This document shows positions 45,701 through 58,005 of a stretch of DNA of 64,000 nt, in pieces. A program made the position numbers and the translations under genes. The DNA comes from Branchiostoma floridae. Its lineage: Eukaryota > Chordata > Leptocardii > Amphioxiformes > Branchiostomatidae. The stretch spans positions 15,083,811 to 15,147,810 of the forward strand of contig NC_049986.1 of NCBI RefSeq assembly GCF_000003815.2, written 5' to 3'. Every line of letters starts with the position of its first letter. The first letter of the stretch is position 1. Under the pieces are notes generated by a model. The model was not told the DNA's origin, made no database searches, and worked only from the letters and a program-made list of their open reading frames with translations.

Positions 45701-48700
45701 CTTTCTTCTTGAACTGTCCTCGGTCAGATGAACTGTTGGAAGAGGCAATGAATTCCGCAGAGTTCAAGCAGAAGGAGAAAGAGAACGAGGTACTGCATAC
45801 TATGTCTGTTAGATAACGTTAAAAACAGCAGTGGAACATGCATGATAAATGAATGAATGAAGACCTTTATTGTACATTCATACCCACTGGGTTTAGTACA
45901 GGTCACAACAAATAATACAACATGATATAATGATACAATAAATCTACACTACTCAAGGATCGTATTCTACTGCGTACATTCGGCTTCTTCTCGTTTCTTT
46001 GTAATATTGAAAATGTAAGAACAGATATGCTTTATAAGTAAAGGTTTGTCTAGATTCATAAGGAATATAAATTTGTCTATATTACTTAGTTGTATGAAGT
46101 GGGGGAACATGGATTCTATTAGTCTGTAGAGTTCAGCTCTCTCTTTCTTGTACAAACTACATTCTACTACAAAATGATGTTCGTCTTCTAACTTATCTAG
46201 ATTGCAGTATCTACATATTCGTTGTTCTAGAGGAGTGCGGTTATGTCTTCCGGTTTCGATGTGTAATTTGTGGCAACTGACTCGTAGTTTTGTGACGGCC
46301 GTCCTGTGCCGAATATTGTCAATATCCAGGTATTGTTCCGCATTATAAGTGGACTTGAACAGTCTGTAAGACCTCAATTTGTTTTTAGCGGATCCACCTT
46401 TGTTGTCATTGTGTATCTTTCTTAGAAAAGTTTGAAAAGAAATGTCTTTCAGACGCTGATTGATAGAATTGATAATTTGAGACGAATTTGATAAAGCACT
46501 GGATCCAAAATGTTTTATAGCCAACATGTATACTGAATGCTTAACAGTTTTAGACAGAACATTTAAACTTCTAGCTGTTTTTTTCTTCCTAACACCAGGA
46601 GTTCATGGCGTTTGTTGTGGAGAAGGCCGGTTGGAGCGAGCCACACTCAATCCTGGACGCTTGGCGCACACAGGACCCGCTTCTCTGTGAGGTTAGTATA
46701 GTCGTTACCTTTCTCGTTACAGAGCTGGTTTTAAAACTACATGTAGTCCAGGTGTACTTTGAGAAGATGATAAACGATTTTCATCCAAAACTCCGTACAG
46801 TTTGCTAGACACAACCAAAAGCCCCCAAAGTACTGTAGTGGATGTAATCAGCAATGATTGAGGCAGATCGGTAGATTGGAGACTCTTGTACTTTTCTAAC
46901 ATGCCAAACAACGCGCCTTCTTCAGAAAGCACACAACATGAAGTGGCCAGCCTGGGTCACCCCGGACGTGTACAAGAGGCTCACGGAACTGACGTCTTAC
47001 GCAAGCGACATCCAGTTCAGGGGAGACGAGAAAGGGAGACTCATGGCAGGTAAGACTGTCAGAGAATCTTACATATTTTATCATGGCTGTGTTACTGTTA
47101 GCAGCTACTCAAGGAACTGTATATGATTTTGGAATCAGTCAGACATTTCAGATAGCTTCCAATATATTTCGTCAATGCCAGTTTCCAAAATCATATCCAG
47201 TTGCTTGATCAAGTAATTGCTTTTTGGCGTATATTATTACCTGGAATCGACTAGCAACCTTCATCGACGTATGGCTGTTTTTTTTTCAGTTTAGTACCTA
47301 TTTCCAACACAAAACATAACCCCATGAGTGTCCGTTTGCAGGGCTCCTGGTGAACCATATCGTGTCCAACATGACGACAGCTCAACAGGAGGTGCAGGAG
47401 AACAAGAAGCCCCTCCGACTGATCATGTACTCAGCTGTAAGATTTGTCTTTGATTTTTATACACTTAGGTTTATGTATTTGGCCTTCACTATGAATAACT
47501 TATTGACTAAGATAAACCATTTCGTCAGTACTATTTTTTTCCTGACGAAGGTGACTGAGAGACATCGAAACGTAAGCAATGTAAGTAACTGCTGGTTGTG
47601 TAAAAAGAATTCTGTTATATCCTATGTATTCTACCAACCTGATGAAACTATTTTCGAAAGTATTTTTTTCCTTTTATCACTTTTTATAGTCATGGGTAGA
47701 CTTTGGCAGTGATTTTGTATTGATTTTTGAAAGGGCTCTGATGGATAGAAATTAAAATTTTTTCTAGATTAATCTATTAATTTATCGATTGGTTGATTGA
47801 TTCATTGATTGATTAATTAGATCACTGATTGGTTGATTTATCATTTGTAACATTACCAGCACGACATCGATATATCAGCTCTCATGTCCGCCCTCAATAT
47901 CTACAACGGCCTGAGTCCGCCCTACGCTTCCTGCGTCATGGCCGAGTTGTACCGTGATAACCAGGGGTAAGTGAAACATTTTACATTAGAATAGAATCTA
48001 ACATATGATAGCGGGAATTTTGATCAAGGTAACCTTTGACCCATTACTGATGTCACGTTTGCTGTCAGGTCACATGTAAGAAGTGATTTGGGTTACACAC
48101 CCTGAATGTGCTGCACTAAAACATAATAAACAGTGCGTTTTAGATGTTATTTGCATCGTATTCTTCCAACACAACAAAATGTTGACTTTACGGCGTCATT
48201 CAAGACAAATGACTCGCTGGTTTGGACACATCACATTGTTTGACTCAAGTAATAAAAAGAGCCTATAAGCATGTGAGTGGTGGTCGGTGGTAGTATATAT
48301 ACACACCATTACATGTGACTGTAAATCATATGTCATTGTCTGCCTTATTTCATCCAAAACCCATAGAAAGAGTACGATACTCCGTCGTCCCCTATCTCCA
48401 AAAAGAGGTTCAATACTAAAAGTTCAAGTAGTAGATTGTATCCCGTAGTATAGCTCTTATTAGAATAGTTCATTGTTCCCTTTGTACCATTGTAATCTTG
48501 TATAGTGCTGTCTAAATACTACTATAGCTCTTCTGTATACTTGTTATTATCAGCTTTGAGGCAGGAACCTGCAAGTAGACTTATTTTATCACCCTCCAGT
48601 CGCCCACACACTCGTAATAGCAATTGTCCTTCCTCCTTTCAGGCGATTTTACGTGCAGTTTCTGTACGTAAACGACAGCAACCACGAACCCTACGTGCTG

Positions 48701-49861
48701 ACAATCGCCGGATGTGAGGAGTTCTGCCCATTCGACGACTTCTATGACCTGAACGATGAGGTCATCCTTAACCCTGGCAGGTGGAGACGCGCGTGCGAAC
48801 TTCCACCTATCACATGGCTTAGCGGTAAGAATTTGTTTACTATCTTTAGGAAACCCTTATTGACACAACAAAAGTACAGCGACTTTCGTAAGGTCTATAA
48901 CAGCTACTTACATTACATATAAACAGACATATATGAATATCTATAGATATGAATAAGTCAACATGTTTAGTCTGGCGTGTCATTTACACTATTGGTTATA
49001 AGGTATAAACAGTCTTTGATATATTTGCCTATTTGTTTTACTTCAGAGTCTTCCGAAATATATACGATTGTACACCAACAGGTTTCCGTGCTTTGTTTGT
49101 TTTCTGTGGTTTGTTTTCAAGCTTTTAAATCTAGAATTTGTTTTTATAATAACGGATGCAATAAAAGTCAGCAACAGACATCAACTGTAATATCCATTGG
49201 CCAAAAAGGACAGATTCAGTGTCCATTAATATCAGATCCTTCGATTCAGATATGATTGAACCCATGGATGGAGCGGGATCTCCAAACAGATGTTGGGGTA
49301 CAAGATCGTAACATTTTTTGACATTTTTTACTGTCTGGCTTAAATGACAGCTACCCACCCCAACATAGCCGTCATGGAATCCAGATAGCGAGTCAGTCAG
49401 AAAAAAATAAGATTGCACCCTCAACATCTGCTTAGAGATTAGATGGAGTGGACCCCGCAACAAAGACTCAAAATCATGTTTTAAGAAACCCCATTTTCAA
49501 TTGGGATATAACAAAATGAAAAAAGAAGGAAAACAAGACAAAAGAGACAAGAGGTTTTTTCACTGTTTTATTTTTTGTCAACATTTCAAAGTACATACAA
49601 GAGAAGAAGGAATGAAAAGGGGATGTGTCAAGCTACCCACGACAGGTTACTTGTCCGACTATGGTAGATGCTACCAAGGAGGTTAAAAAAAGTAATTTTT
49701 AACCTCCTTGATGCTACATAGCTTGGGTTCATTGTAATTCTGATTTTTCTCCAGGGTTTCTCTACGGCGTGTTCTTCGTGAGCATCGTGCTGCTCGTGGC
49801 GCTGAGCCTGATGCCCCATCTTCGGCCACACGCCTCATCGGGAGGCAGGAAGACTCAGTAG
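42727..49861 (+). CDS. Histidine acid phosphatase, lysosomal/prostatic type
   Basis: Eleven coding exons with perfect phase continuity: 42727-42834, 43986-44081, 44251-44349, 45045-45161, 45691-45789, 46599-46691, 46926-47049, 47342-47436, 47860-47966, 48643-48824, 49755-49861, giving 408 residues. The enzyme hydrolyses phosphomonoesters at acid pH through a phosphohistidine. The nucleophile motif is LFRHGDRSP (His40), the second catalytic motif MYSAHD (His278-Asp279), and [20 protein letters not shown] is a family hallmark. A signal peptide starts the protein ([15 protein letters not shown]), and a membrane span near residues 376-393 ([15 protein letters not shown]) with a short basic tail ends it, the layout of lysosomal acid phosphatase. 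Length is close to the family's usual 420. AATAAA lies at 49975. A LINE tail sits in intron 5. Related orphan first exons lie at 19752 and 36508. Confidence 0.93.
43045..43088. repeat. (CT)n-(AT)n microsatellite in intron 1
   Basis: CTCTCTCTCT runs straight into ATATATATATATATATGTATGG within the first intron of the acid phosphatase gene. Confidence 0.9.
44944..44993. repeat. Small hairpin in intron 3 of the phosphatase gene
   Basis: Inverted arms TAGTGGTGGCG and CGCCACCACTA around a loop of about 26 bases, 50 bases before exon 4. Short; possibly the ends of a tiny MITE remnant. Confidence 0.5.
45967..46527 (-). mobile_element. LINE 3' fragment in intron 5 of the phosphatase gene
   Basis: An open frame of 186 codons, antisense to the host gene, ends in a Cys/His knuckle: [20 protein letters not shown] then [12 protein letters not shown], the C-terminal signature of non-LTR retrotransposon polymerases. 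[17 protein letters not shown] lies just upstream. The polymerase and endonuclease domains are missing, so it is a 5'-truncated copy. Its frame is unusually well kept, suggesting a fairly recent insertion. Confidence 0.75.
47095..47225. repeat. Dispersed repeat with inverted ends in intron 7
   Basis: CTGTATATGATTTTGGAA at left and TTCCAAAATCATATCCAG at right are inverted. The same phrases occur at 12590-12645 and 57220-57270 (GATATGATTTTGGAAACGGTCAGACGTTTCAGATAGCATCC), so this is a family of small dispersed elements in the locus. Confidence 0.6.
49672..49722. repeat. Hairpin near the last phosphatase exon
   Basis: ACCAAGGAGGTTAAAAA and TTTTTAACCTCCTTG are inverted arms around a short AT loop, 32 bases before exon 11, in intron 10. 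It may be a small MITE remnant; its closeness to the acceptor could affect splicing. Confidence 0.55.
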
Positions 49862-50284
49862 TAACGCCTCTTCATGACGTTAGCTGATAAAAGGGCGACC
49901 AAATCCCGCAGTTGTAATTCTCGATTGTACATCACACTTGCTGTACGTTACCGTCTGTAACTGCTTGATCCGATAATAAAGAAACAGAGCAATGCCTCTA
50001 GCCTTTTCACTACATGTATGAATGGGTAGATGCATGGATACATGGATGGATGATGTTGACGTTACACGGAAAAGGTATCAAAAGTTATAATCTTTATCTT
50101 TATTGACGAGACAAAAGTACAGCGATAATGGTACAATAAGAATACGGACTTGCAGACAGAGAGTACTTTGTCGTTTAAGTAGAGAATTTTCTTATCAACT
50201 TAGTTATTCAGTTTGAGAACTCACAGACCCACAATAGATATGAACATGGTTAATGATGCAGCAAATCACATACCAATTTGTACA

Positions 50285-51240
50285 TATTGCAACTCGTTCT
50301 TTGGGAGCCAATACTGTTGATTTTTGTTGTTAGATCTGTTCTCAAAGGTTTATAAGAATGCATTTTCATCCGTTTTTGTTATTTTTTATAAAGCTCTGAT
50401 TTTGAGGACGCAGGGACACATGGGGTGGATTGTTTTTCTGCCCAAACAAGTAAATTTCCGTCCCGGGACGGACGGGTCATGGAGACAGCTCACCTGAGGC
50501 TAGCTGCAGTATTATGCTTCTAGCTATAGATAGCCCGATAGCAAAGCATTGTTCAGATGACAGCGATTAGACCAGACTGACTGACCACGCGTCGGTTGGA
50601 TGCATACCCAGAGGCGATCTCGGCTAGTGAGGTGAATAGAGGTTTTCATAGTTCTAAAAACTAAGCATTCAGAGCATCCTCAATGATATGGCTGGGCGGG
50701 GCATAGATTTTGTCGGTTGTTTTGTCGACTCGGTTCCATAACAGCGATGTCACGAGGACCAGGGCGGCGGCACTAACCAGACTGGAGAACCACACCTGTC
50801 CGTAGATAATCTCGTTGTGGATCCGCCTCGATGACGCTCATAATCATAGGTAGTTGGTCGGGTTTCACGTGACATCTGAACAGTGTTAATAGTGTTAACG
50901 TTACATTGTTAAACTGTACGCCCCCTGAACAAAGGTTCGCGGTTCGTATACGTAAGTCGTGTTGCATTGGATGCTGTTCGCTCTTTTATGCCCCCAAAAT
51001 GGAATCCTAAGGTTGGTCAATTTCTTATAGATTGTGGTTGGTTGGTTAGCAGAGGGTCCCAGCCCCGTTCTTCCGTCCCAGGACGAAAACCTACTTGATT
51101 GGACAGAAAATTATTCCACCCCGTGCGTCTTCATCACAAACAGAAGTGATGAAAATGTGTTCTTATAAGCTTTTGTGAGAACATATTTAACACCAAAAAA
51201 TTAACAGTATTGGCTCCCAAAGAATGAGTGAGACAGAATG
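50285..51240. mobile_element. Non-autonomous element with ~190-base terminal inverted repeats
   Basis: The left arm, about 50285-50480, contains TTCTTTGGGAGCCAATACTG, TTTATAAGAATGCATTTTCATC, GGGTGGATT and TCCGTCCCGGGACGG. The right arm, about 51050-51235, contains the inverse of each, ending CAGTATTGGCTCCCAAAGAA. The centre, about 570 bases, has no transposase. It lies between the phosphatase gene and nuclease copy D. Confidence 0.75.
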
Positions 51241-51479
51241 AAATTTAAAGCTGGTGACAGTCCTGGTTTAACTATGTACAGTTTTAACAGGACTGTGTTA
51301 TTGTGGCTTATATAACTGGATAAGGTTGAATGGCAGGAATGACTAGTTGGCCGGGTTTCCTATGACTCCTGGGCGGTACTGGTGAAAGGTTACTCCCCAC
51401 GAATAGAATTCCATGTTCACGTTGTGCATGTGAGCTGATTTCACTCTACTGTTGAACGTAGCTCTAGGCTCATAACTGC

Positions 51480-51935
51480 ATGACATTGTTATATTCAACC
51501 CATACCACAGGTAGGTACTCTGGTGTTACAACTAAATGATCTGAAATTCGGTGTATGGGTCCATATATACAATAGATATTTTCAAAGGACCCCTGTATAA
51601 TATTTGGCATAAGCCACTCCAAAATGATTTGGGGGGGGGGGGGTAATTTGGATTGCAATACGGGGGTCGGCGCTTGGGGTCGACTACAGGCCGGCGCTGC
51701 CAGCTTTCATCACCTGGTTACAGGTATTGTTTTGTCTCCCAGGTGAGCTCATTTTGCTCGAAGCGTCCATTGTTGCGCAGGGGGCGTTTTTTTTAATTCA
51801 CCTTTAGACTTCGGTGATTATGCCAAAGTCCGTTTTAGCGGAAGTGTTTTGCACTTGACATAGGCTATTGCTGGGGCAGTCCATTCTTAATTTTGAATTC
51901 TTGCACGGAGGAGGATTTTTTAAATGCAGTTTTGA
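51480..51935. repeat. Single units of the two 8.3-9.8 kb tandem repeats
   Basis: About 51520-51650 resembles the ~150-base unit (TTACAACTAAATGATCTGAAATTCGG), and 51765-51935 resembles the GTCCATTCTTGCACGGAGG unit. Both lie upstream of nuclease copy D, as their tandem versions lie upstream of copy A. A G-run occurs at 51628-51645. Confidence 0.7.
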
Positions 51936-52268
51936 CAAACAGATAAATTCAACTACATTCTGAGAGGCGATAACCCTCACTGTGTACAAGTAGGAAAATA
52001 TATCCACGAATGCTGATACCGTAGAACTAATAGTGTAAATGACATGCTAGATCCAATAAGTTGACTTATTCATACCTATAGATATCCAAATAACGTTATG
52101 TCTGTTTAGTTGTACTGTAAGTAACTAGTTGTTACACATGTAGACCTTACGAAAGTCGCCGTACTTTTGTCGCGTCAATAAAGATTTCCACTATATTTCA
52201 ATCGGTTCCTTACAGGTACAACGAGTGAGCTTCATAGATAGTACTGGTCACCGTGCATGGGAAGAAAC
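51936..52268 (+). promoter_or_regulatory. Upstream flank of nuclease copy D
   Basis: About 330 bases directly before the copy D start codon. Presumed promoter and 5' untranslated region. It holds TACAACGAGTGAGCTTC.TAGATAGTACT.GTCACCG just before the ATG, matching the reverse complement of 28375-28410 upstream of copy B, which supports the B-D pairing. Confidence 0.4.
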
Positions 52269-54550
52269 ATGGCTGAACTGTACAATCAGGTTGGCTTCGT
52301 GGCATTGGGCTTCATAGCTGCCTTGTTGGTTAGCAACATCCCGCTTCCTGCCACCAGAGAGACAAACGAAGGTAGTGTAGAGAGGAATAATACACTGTCC
52401 TTGGTTCATTTCGACACAGGGTCTTAGGGCATCCACTGATATGTTGTGTAAGGTAACCGATATGACGTCTAAATTAGTAACGTTATAGCATCGCCAGCGA
52501 TATGATCTTAGACGACAGAATGTAAAATCTAAACTACGACCAGTATTCAAAATTCATGACGATTATAACTCATCTTACCTAGTTTACAATATACGCCAAA
52601 AATGTACAATGTGTGTGTGTGTTAATGTGTGTATGTCTCTCTGTATTAAATTACACGTTAATCTTTGTTCTCCTTTCATATGATCAGAATGCTCCAAGGA
52701 TTCACCAATGTCTGGCATGGATGCACAAAAAGAGTAAGTCTAATTTGAAAATAACATTACAGAAAAAGTACAGGTCATGATAACATCTACATCCTTTCAC
52801 GTTTATCGCTTCTTGATGCTAGGAGACAAACAATACGTTTTCGTACCTGTGCTGCTCATCTTGTAATGTGAACTGAATCTGAATCTTTTGTATTGACCCT
52901 GTAGGACTTTGCTCTACTCTGCCCCTTTCTCGGCGGAGGAAAAACAGTCAAAATGCAGCCGCAGTCAAGGTACGCATATTTGCAGATTTTGTACATGGAA
53001 CTGTTACAACGCTAGTCTCGCTTGTCGTTGCACCGTGCGACTAGCCTTTTTGTCCAATCAATGAATCATGCTTTTGGTGTTAGATTTTCAAACGACATTG
53101 TTCGATAATCACTGTGTGAACGTATATGCTTATGATAATTTTCGTGTTGCAGATGACGTGGCTCCTCAACATGAATGTTCCGCACGCTGTTCTCGCCTGA
53201 GCAGCTCCTGTGACAGCTTCTTTGTTGGCAACTCTTGGCCAAAGAGCAGCTACCAATCTTCCGATTCTACCTGTCGGATCTGCCAGACTCTGGCGGGGGG
53301 TAGGAAGTCTGTTTTCGCCACCGCCTTCAACACGCACTACCGCATCCCCGAGTACACGGCGTCCGCCATCACACGGGACCCGGACTTACCGGAACAGGAC
53401 AGGCCGTCATCAAGCCTGTGGGACAGAGTTCAGCTGGGTAATTTTCACAACTAAGTTATCATTATGTGATTTCCTATGTAGACATAGCTGTGTTTGTTTG
53501 TTTGTTTGTTTATTTGTTGTGTTTCATTTTCCTCTTTTTCCTTTGATTTCCTTCAAATTTTCACTTTGAAATCGATTTCCACATCCTTACATTCTTCTCT
53601 TCCTTAATTTGCTTTATTCCTTCTTTCTGTTTTCCTCACGTCTTCTTCACCATGTATTCTACAGGACTGTGCGGAAAGAAAGTCCATGACACCCTCTATG
53701 ACCGCTGTGATAATGTTGAGACCGACAAGTGGGGTGTGACCCGGATGTCGGACATTTGGAAGGCGTCCGGAACTCGCTGTCGTCTCAGCAACCCCAGCTT
53801 TGACGACCTGCAGGAGAGCCACTGTGGCGACTGTCAGGGGCTGGACAGCGACTACTCCGGCTGCGGAACCACCTTCAACCGCGGCCACATCAACCCCAAC
53901 TCCATCAACAACAAAGATGCAGACGTGCAGGACGGAACCTTCAGTATGATCAACGTAGCTCCGCAGGTCAGTGGCAGATAGTCGACTCTCTGATATACAC
54001 TTTCCTACACCAGCGCTCATTAAAGATTTATAATGATAACAACTCATTTTCACCCCTACAGGACGACGACTTTAACCAGTGCGTGTGGCAGCCGTACGAA
54101 TGCGCAGTTGGCAGGAAAGCAGACGAAGTCTACAAGAACGCGGTCAGAGCCGGTTCCAACAGCAAAGCCCTTTACGTCATCACGGGCACAAAGCTGGGCC
54201 AACAAACCACGTGGATGAAAGGACGAGTGGCCATTCCTGGGTACTTCTGGAAGGCGCTGTGCTACCCTGGGGACGAGAGCGCCGGGCTTCGTCCCTTCGG
54301 AGTCGGGTTCTACGGCCCGAACATCGACTGTTCTAAAATGACGTCACTTCCGCTAGAAAAGTTCGAGGCCTGGCTGTACGATGGAGCGGATGAACATCTC
54401 TTCCCCGGGTCAGTGTGTGCCGGACCGGTAGATAACTGGGAGGGTCTGGATGACTACGTGGCTGAGATAGCTCACGACTGTAGGAATGAGCACATCCAGG
54501 ACACTTGTGAGAGCGAGTGGCGTGACAAACGCTGCGGTACCAGTGGTTGA
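52269..54550 (+). CDS. ENDOD1-like DNA/RNA non-specific endonuclease, copy D
   Basis: Six exons: 52269-52371, 52688-52733, 52905-52969, 53153-53437, 53665-53966 and 54062-54550 (429 residues). Leader MAELYNQVGFVALGFIAALL matches copy B, as do the ECSKDSP exon and the KCSRSQ exon. The N-terminal Cys module (CSARCSRLSSSC) is B-like, but its second half (HYRIPEYTASAITRDPDLPE, SSSLWDRVQL) is almost identical to copy C, continuing into the intron. The NUC core FNRGHINPNS has the candidate catalytic His at about 241; MINVAPQ and FNQCVWQPYE follow. All C-terminal Cys are kept. Predicted secreted or endomembrane nuclease needing a divalent metal. It is the only plus-strand member and lies just upstream of DyP-GRE paralogue 2. 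The exon-4 donor is GTAATT, weaker than GTAAGT in A and C. Confidence 0.88.
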
Positions 54551-55729
54551 AGTAAACCTCTATTCAGGATAGTTTGTATGCTCAGACCAACAGACGTGTA
54601 TCTGTCTAGAATAAGTCTACTTGAAGCTTTTCTCTTTCTTCGATCCTATTGGCTTTCATTATTACTTTGGCTAATAAGGATTTGTTTGATGTAGACCACC
54701 ATAATGGTATATAGAATATGTACGTTAAGGTTTGATTTGCGTTATCAATGCGGAAAATTTACACGTGCATATAGTGGGTGACAGGAACTAAATGACAGGA
54801 ACTTATCACACATGCAACTTTTTGAGAGAGAGGACGTCTATGGATATAGTGCAAATCATGACCAAAATTTGCAGAACCAATTAGTATTAATGTTAATTGT
54901 ACAAGATGGAATATTAGTTCTGGTATTTGCAACATAAATGGAGCTTGGAAAGCGGAGATGATCTATATGAATTGTGCTAACAAGAAACTTATTTGCATAT
55001 CTAATGAGCTAAGACTGCTCAAACTCATTGGTAAATTATGGTGACGTCTCATAAATTTGTGGTATGTGTAAGTTGCGTAGAAGTGAGCATGTGAAGCCCT
55101 ATATAGTGCAAATTCGATGATTTTAAACGTTAAAGATACCATTGCTTGGTGAAGGTATGGGGTCGTCGAACTCGTTCACACTGTGTTCTGATCTAACATT
55201 TATTATTTGTTTGTTTCGAGCGGTAAAAATAAAGGAAAGGAAAAGGAAACAATTCATGTCATTCTTTTATGTCACTCCTATCACCCAGTAACCATTTTAT
55301 GATTACTAATTGTTACAATTTACTCTCCTGAGTTATTCTAAATTTTGTATTCCCAGGGAAAGGTAGACAGGTGTGTGTTCTAATCATAGCTTAGATTTTT
55401 CCTAGATACCGTTTGTTTTGCCAGTAGGATTTAGAAGACATGCAATGTTAAGAATGAAGCATATCGCCCTACATCGTTTCCGAACGTTCACGATCCGGTT
55501 GTTGTACGGCCGGTTTACATGCAGAAAATTGAGGGAATTGTTTAGACAGTTATGGATGTGTCGTACAATATTCAGCTGTCATGTGACGGAAAATGTTGCT
55601 ATAGATCCTTTTTAAAGCTAAAATTTGTCATAGTCTCGCCGAAAATTCCAACACAAAGAGTCTCACTGTCCATTTAACCACGCCTTCGGCTCTTGTCATA
55701 TCACAGTTTGTCCCAGGGTCGAGATTAGT

Positions 55730-56220
55730 CAACATTGTGCAACAACACATTAATCACGAAAAACACAAAAGGACAAAGATCAGAGTGGGTCATGTGCGAG
55801 TAATTTTATGATGATCCAGTAGGCAGACGTTGACATCCACAGGCGTTCTCACCCTGTTCGACGGGTAGGGGTAGACATATTCAACTGGCTTCGCGTCGGT
55901 TAACAACATTTACCTAACACCACGTCCTCTTTTGAAGGTGAGTAAAGCGATTAAAAGGTGAGTAAAACTTATTTTTCTTTCAGAATAGAATTAGAGTAAT
56001 CACCTCGATCAGCCACAGGTTCTTCTTTTAGGCTTCGAACGCTTGAATTAAACGTGTGTGAAAAGGGGGGTGACTTGGGGGCGTTTCCTGCAGGAACGAC
56101 GACCTCGGGGAAGCAAAACATGACTTCGGCTGAAAAAATAACTTTTTCAATGTGGAAGCGTTTAGCCCTGGTGTCCGAACAGATTTCATGGCTCAGGTAA
56201 TCATCAACTGTACTCAACCG
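55730..56220 (+). repeat. Repeat with donor-like GGTGAGTAAA, first copy
   Basis: Contains ACCCTGTTCGACGGGTAGGG, CTGGCTTCGCGTCGGTTAAC, then GGTGAGTAAAGCGATTAAAA and AACTTTTTCAATGTGGAAGC. It is matched by 56440-56850 in direct orientation and by 41550-41870 inverted. Confidence 0.65.
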
Positions 56221-56439
56221 TACACTGTCTACTGTTCTTAGAGACCATCCATTATGTCTTAACTGTCAAGATGTTTCAACTCTAGCTTACGATAACAATG
56301 GATGGCCTTGACGCAAACCATACATGTTGATAGTAGTGTTAGTAGAACCTGTACAGTGGATGTTATGTCTCCAGTCTGAATCATGAGACGTCTGTGTGTG
56401 GTGCTCCCTGCCTTGTGGCGTTCACAGATCTTCCCAAGG

Positions 56440-56850
56440 TCGAGGCATATTAATCCCCGAAAAGCATAAAAGGATAAAGATCGAGGGAGGTCATGAGTGA
56501 GTAATTTTACGGCGATCGAGTAGACAGACGTCTAGACACTGTCATTCATTGATATCTTCACTGCGACTGGTACGGTAGACATGTTCAACTGGCTTCGCGT
56601 CAGTTGACAACATTTCCAGACATACCAGACTCCACATCTGGTGATTGAGGTGAGTAAAACGATCTACAGTATTTTTCTTTCAAAGTAGAAATCCGGGCAC
56701 TACTGCAGCCACTGGACGGCGTATGTGAGAAAGGGGGCGTGGACGCAGCGTTCCCCCCAGGGAGACTACCTCGGAGAACAAAACTTGTATTCCCTGATAA
56801 AGTCATTTTTCAACATCAAAAACTTCAGGCCCTGCGTCTCAACCAATAGC
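56440..56850 (+). repeat. Repeat with donor-like GGTGAGTAAA, second copy
   Basis: Direct copy of the preceding repeat: GATCGAGGGAGGTCATGAGT, CTGGCTTCGCGTCAGTTGAC, TGAGGTGAGTAAAACGATC and GTCATTTTTCAACATC. If the GTGAGT is used as a donor, this could be an untranslated first exon of DyP-GRE paralogue 2, about 1.3 kb upstream of the acceptor near 57970. Confidence 0.5.
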
Positions 56851-58005
56851 ATTCAGAACAGCTCACTTCGATAGGGCATTCTGGCTGATGTGTCAATAGA
56901 GACCAATTGTACTCTGTCTAGACCAAATGTGTTTTGTCTGTACGCGTACAGATTTTACGGTATACCGGTCAAAAAAGGTGGTCTTGTTGCAAACTTAACA
57001 CGTAAGCAGAAGTGTTCGAACCTCTGCGGTAATTTTAGTGACTCCAGTCTGGGTCAAGAGACTTGTGTGTGTTGTGTTCCCTGTCTTGTGCCATTCACAT
57101 TGTCACACACCCCGTAATGAATTTGGCTGATGCTATCTAGTGTAGTTTTGGTAATCTCGGCATTGTTGTTCTTCATTAAATTTTTTCTGCAGAAGATAAA
57201 CAAAGGTAAGTTACTCAAGCAACTGGATATGATTTTGGAAACGGTCAGACGTTTCAGATAGCATCCACTATCTTTTAAAGGTAAAACAAGGGTAACTCAT
57301 TTTAATATACACCTAGTTAACACGTACTGAGGCATGCAATTTGGTATGGCGGCGCGCAAAGGAGTGGCGACAAGATTGTGGCTGAGAACAATGTCATGTT
57401 ACGGTTACTTACCCCGCATAGCTTCCGGGCTTATAGATATGCCAGAAGAACAACACCATTGTTCATTCAAACAGCAAATATTTGTACAGTCAGTCTTATT
57501 ACCTACATGAAAAATGGAGGTATAGTTTTGTCTCTAAGTGGATTTTTAATGTGTACAAGCGTGTTCGGCGGAATATCTTGAGAACCTCTGGATGGATTGC
57601 AATGATATTTGGTACGTGGGAGGGTGTTGTTAACCTGACGGCCCTCTTCTATTTTAGGCCTCCTCGTGGTCAAACTTTGTATTGCACTGGACCCTCAATT
57701 TTTTCATTATTCTGTCTTGGACATGACGTTGTCTTGATATTTTCTGTGACACATAGCTTTTGATGTAGGGAAGGAGTGGCGAAGGTTTAGGTGCCCTAGG
57801 AGTTCGATCTGAAATGGCAGGGTTTTGTGAAGTGAATTATTTCGTACACACGCAAATAGAAAAGGAACATGTCAAGTCAAATTTAACATAGCATACACAG
57901 TGCATAATTCGACAAAATTGCCGATGTTATCGATGTTCAAGTAAATGACTGAAGCTTCATTCGTCTTCAGGCGATATTCCTGACAGCGGCGACATCTAAC
58001 CAGCC

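Larger units (their letters stand above)
54551..58005. other. Intergenic between copy D and DyP-GRE paralogue 2
   Basis: No gene is supported. It holds two direct copies of a repeat (55730-56200 and 56440-56850), a dispersed phrase at 57220-57270, and the 5' region of DyP-GRE paralogue 2. A good acceptor (CATTCGTCTTCAG) at about 57970 suggests that the gene has an untranslated exon upstream, perhaps within the GGTGAGTAAAA-bearing repeats. Confidence 0.45.

Noticed and set aside
47350-47712. 120-codon open frame as a separate gene
   Set aside because: It starts inside phosphatase exon 8 and reads through its donor into the intron; the extra part contains dispersed-repeat sequence.
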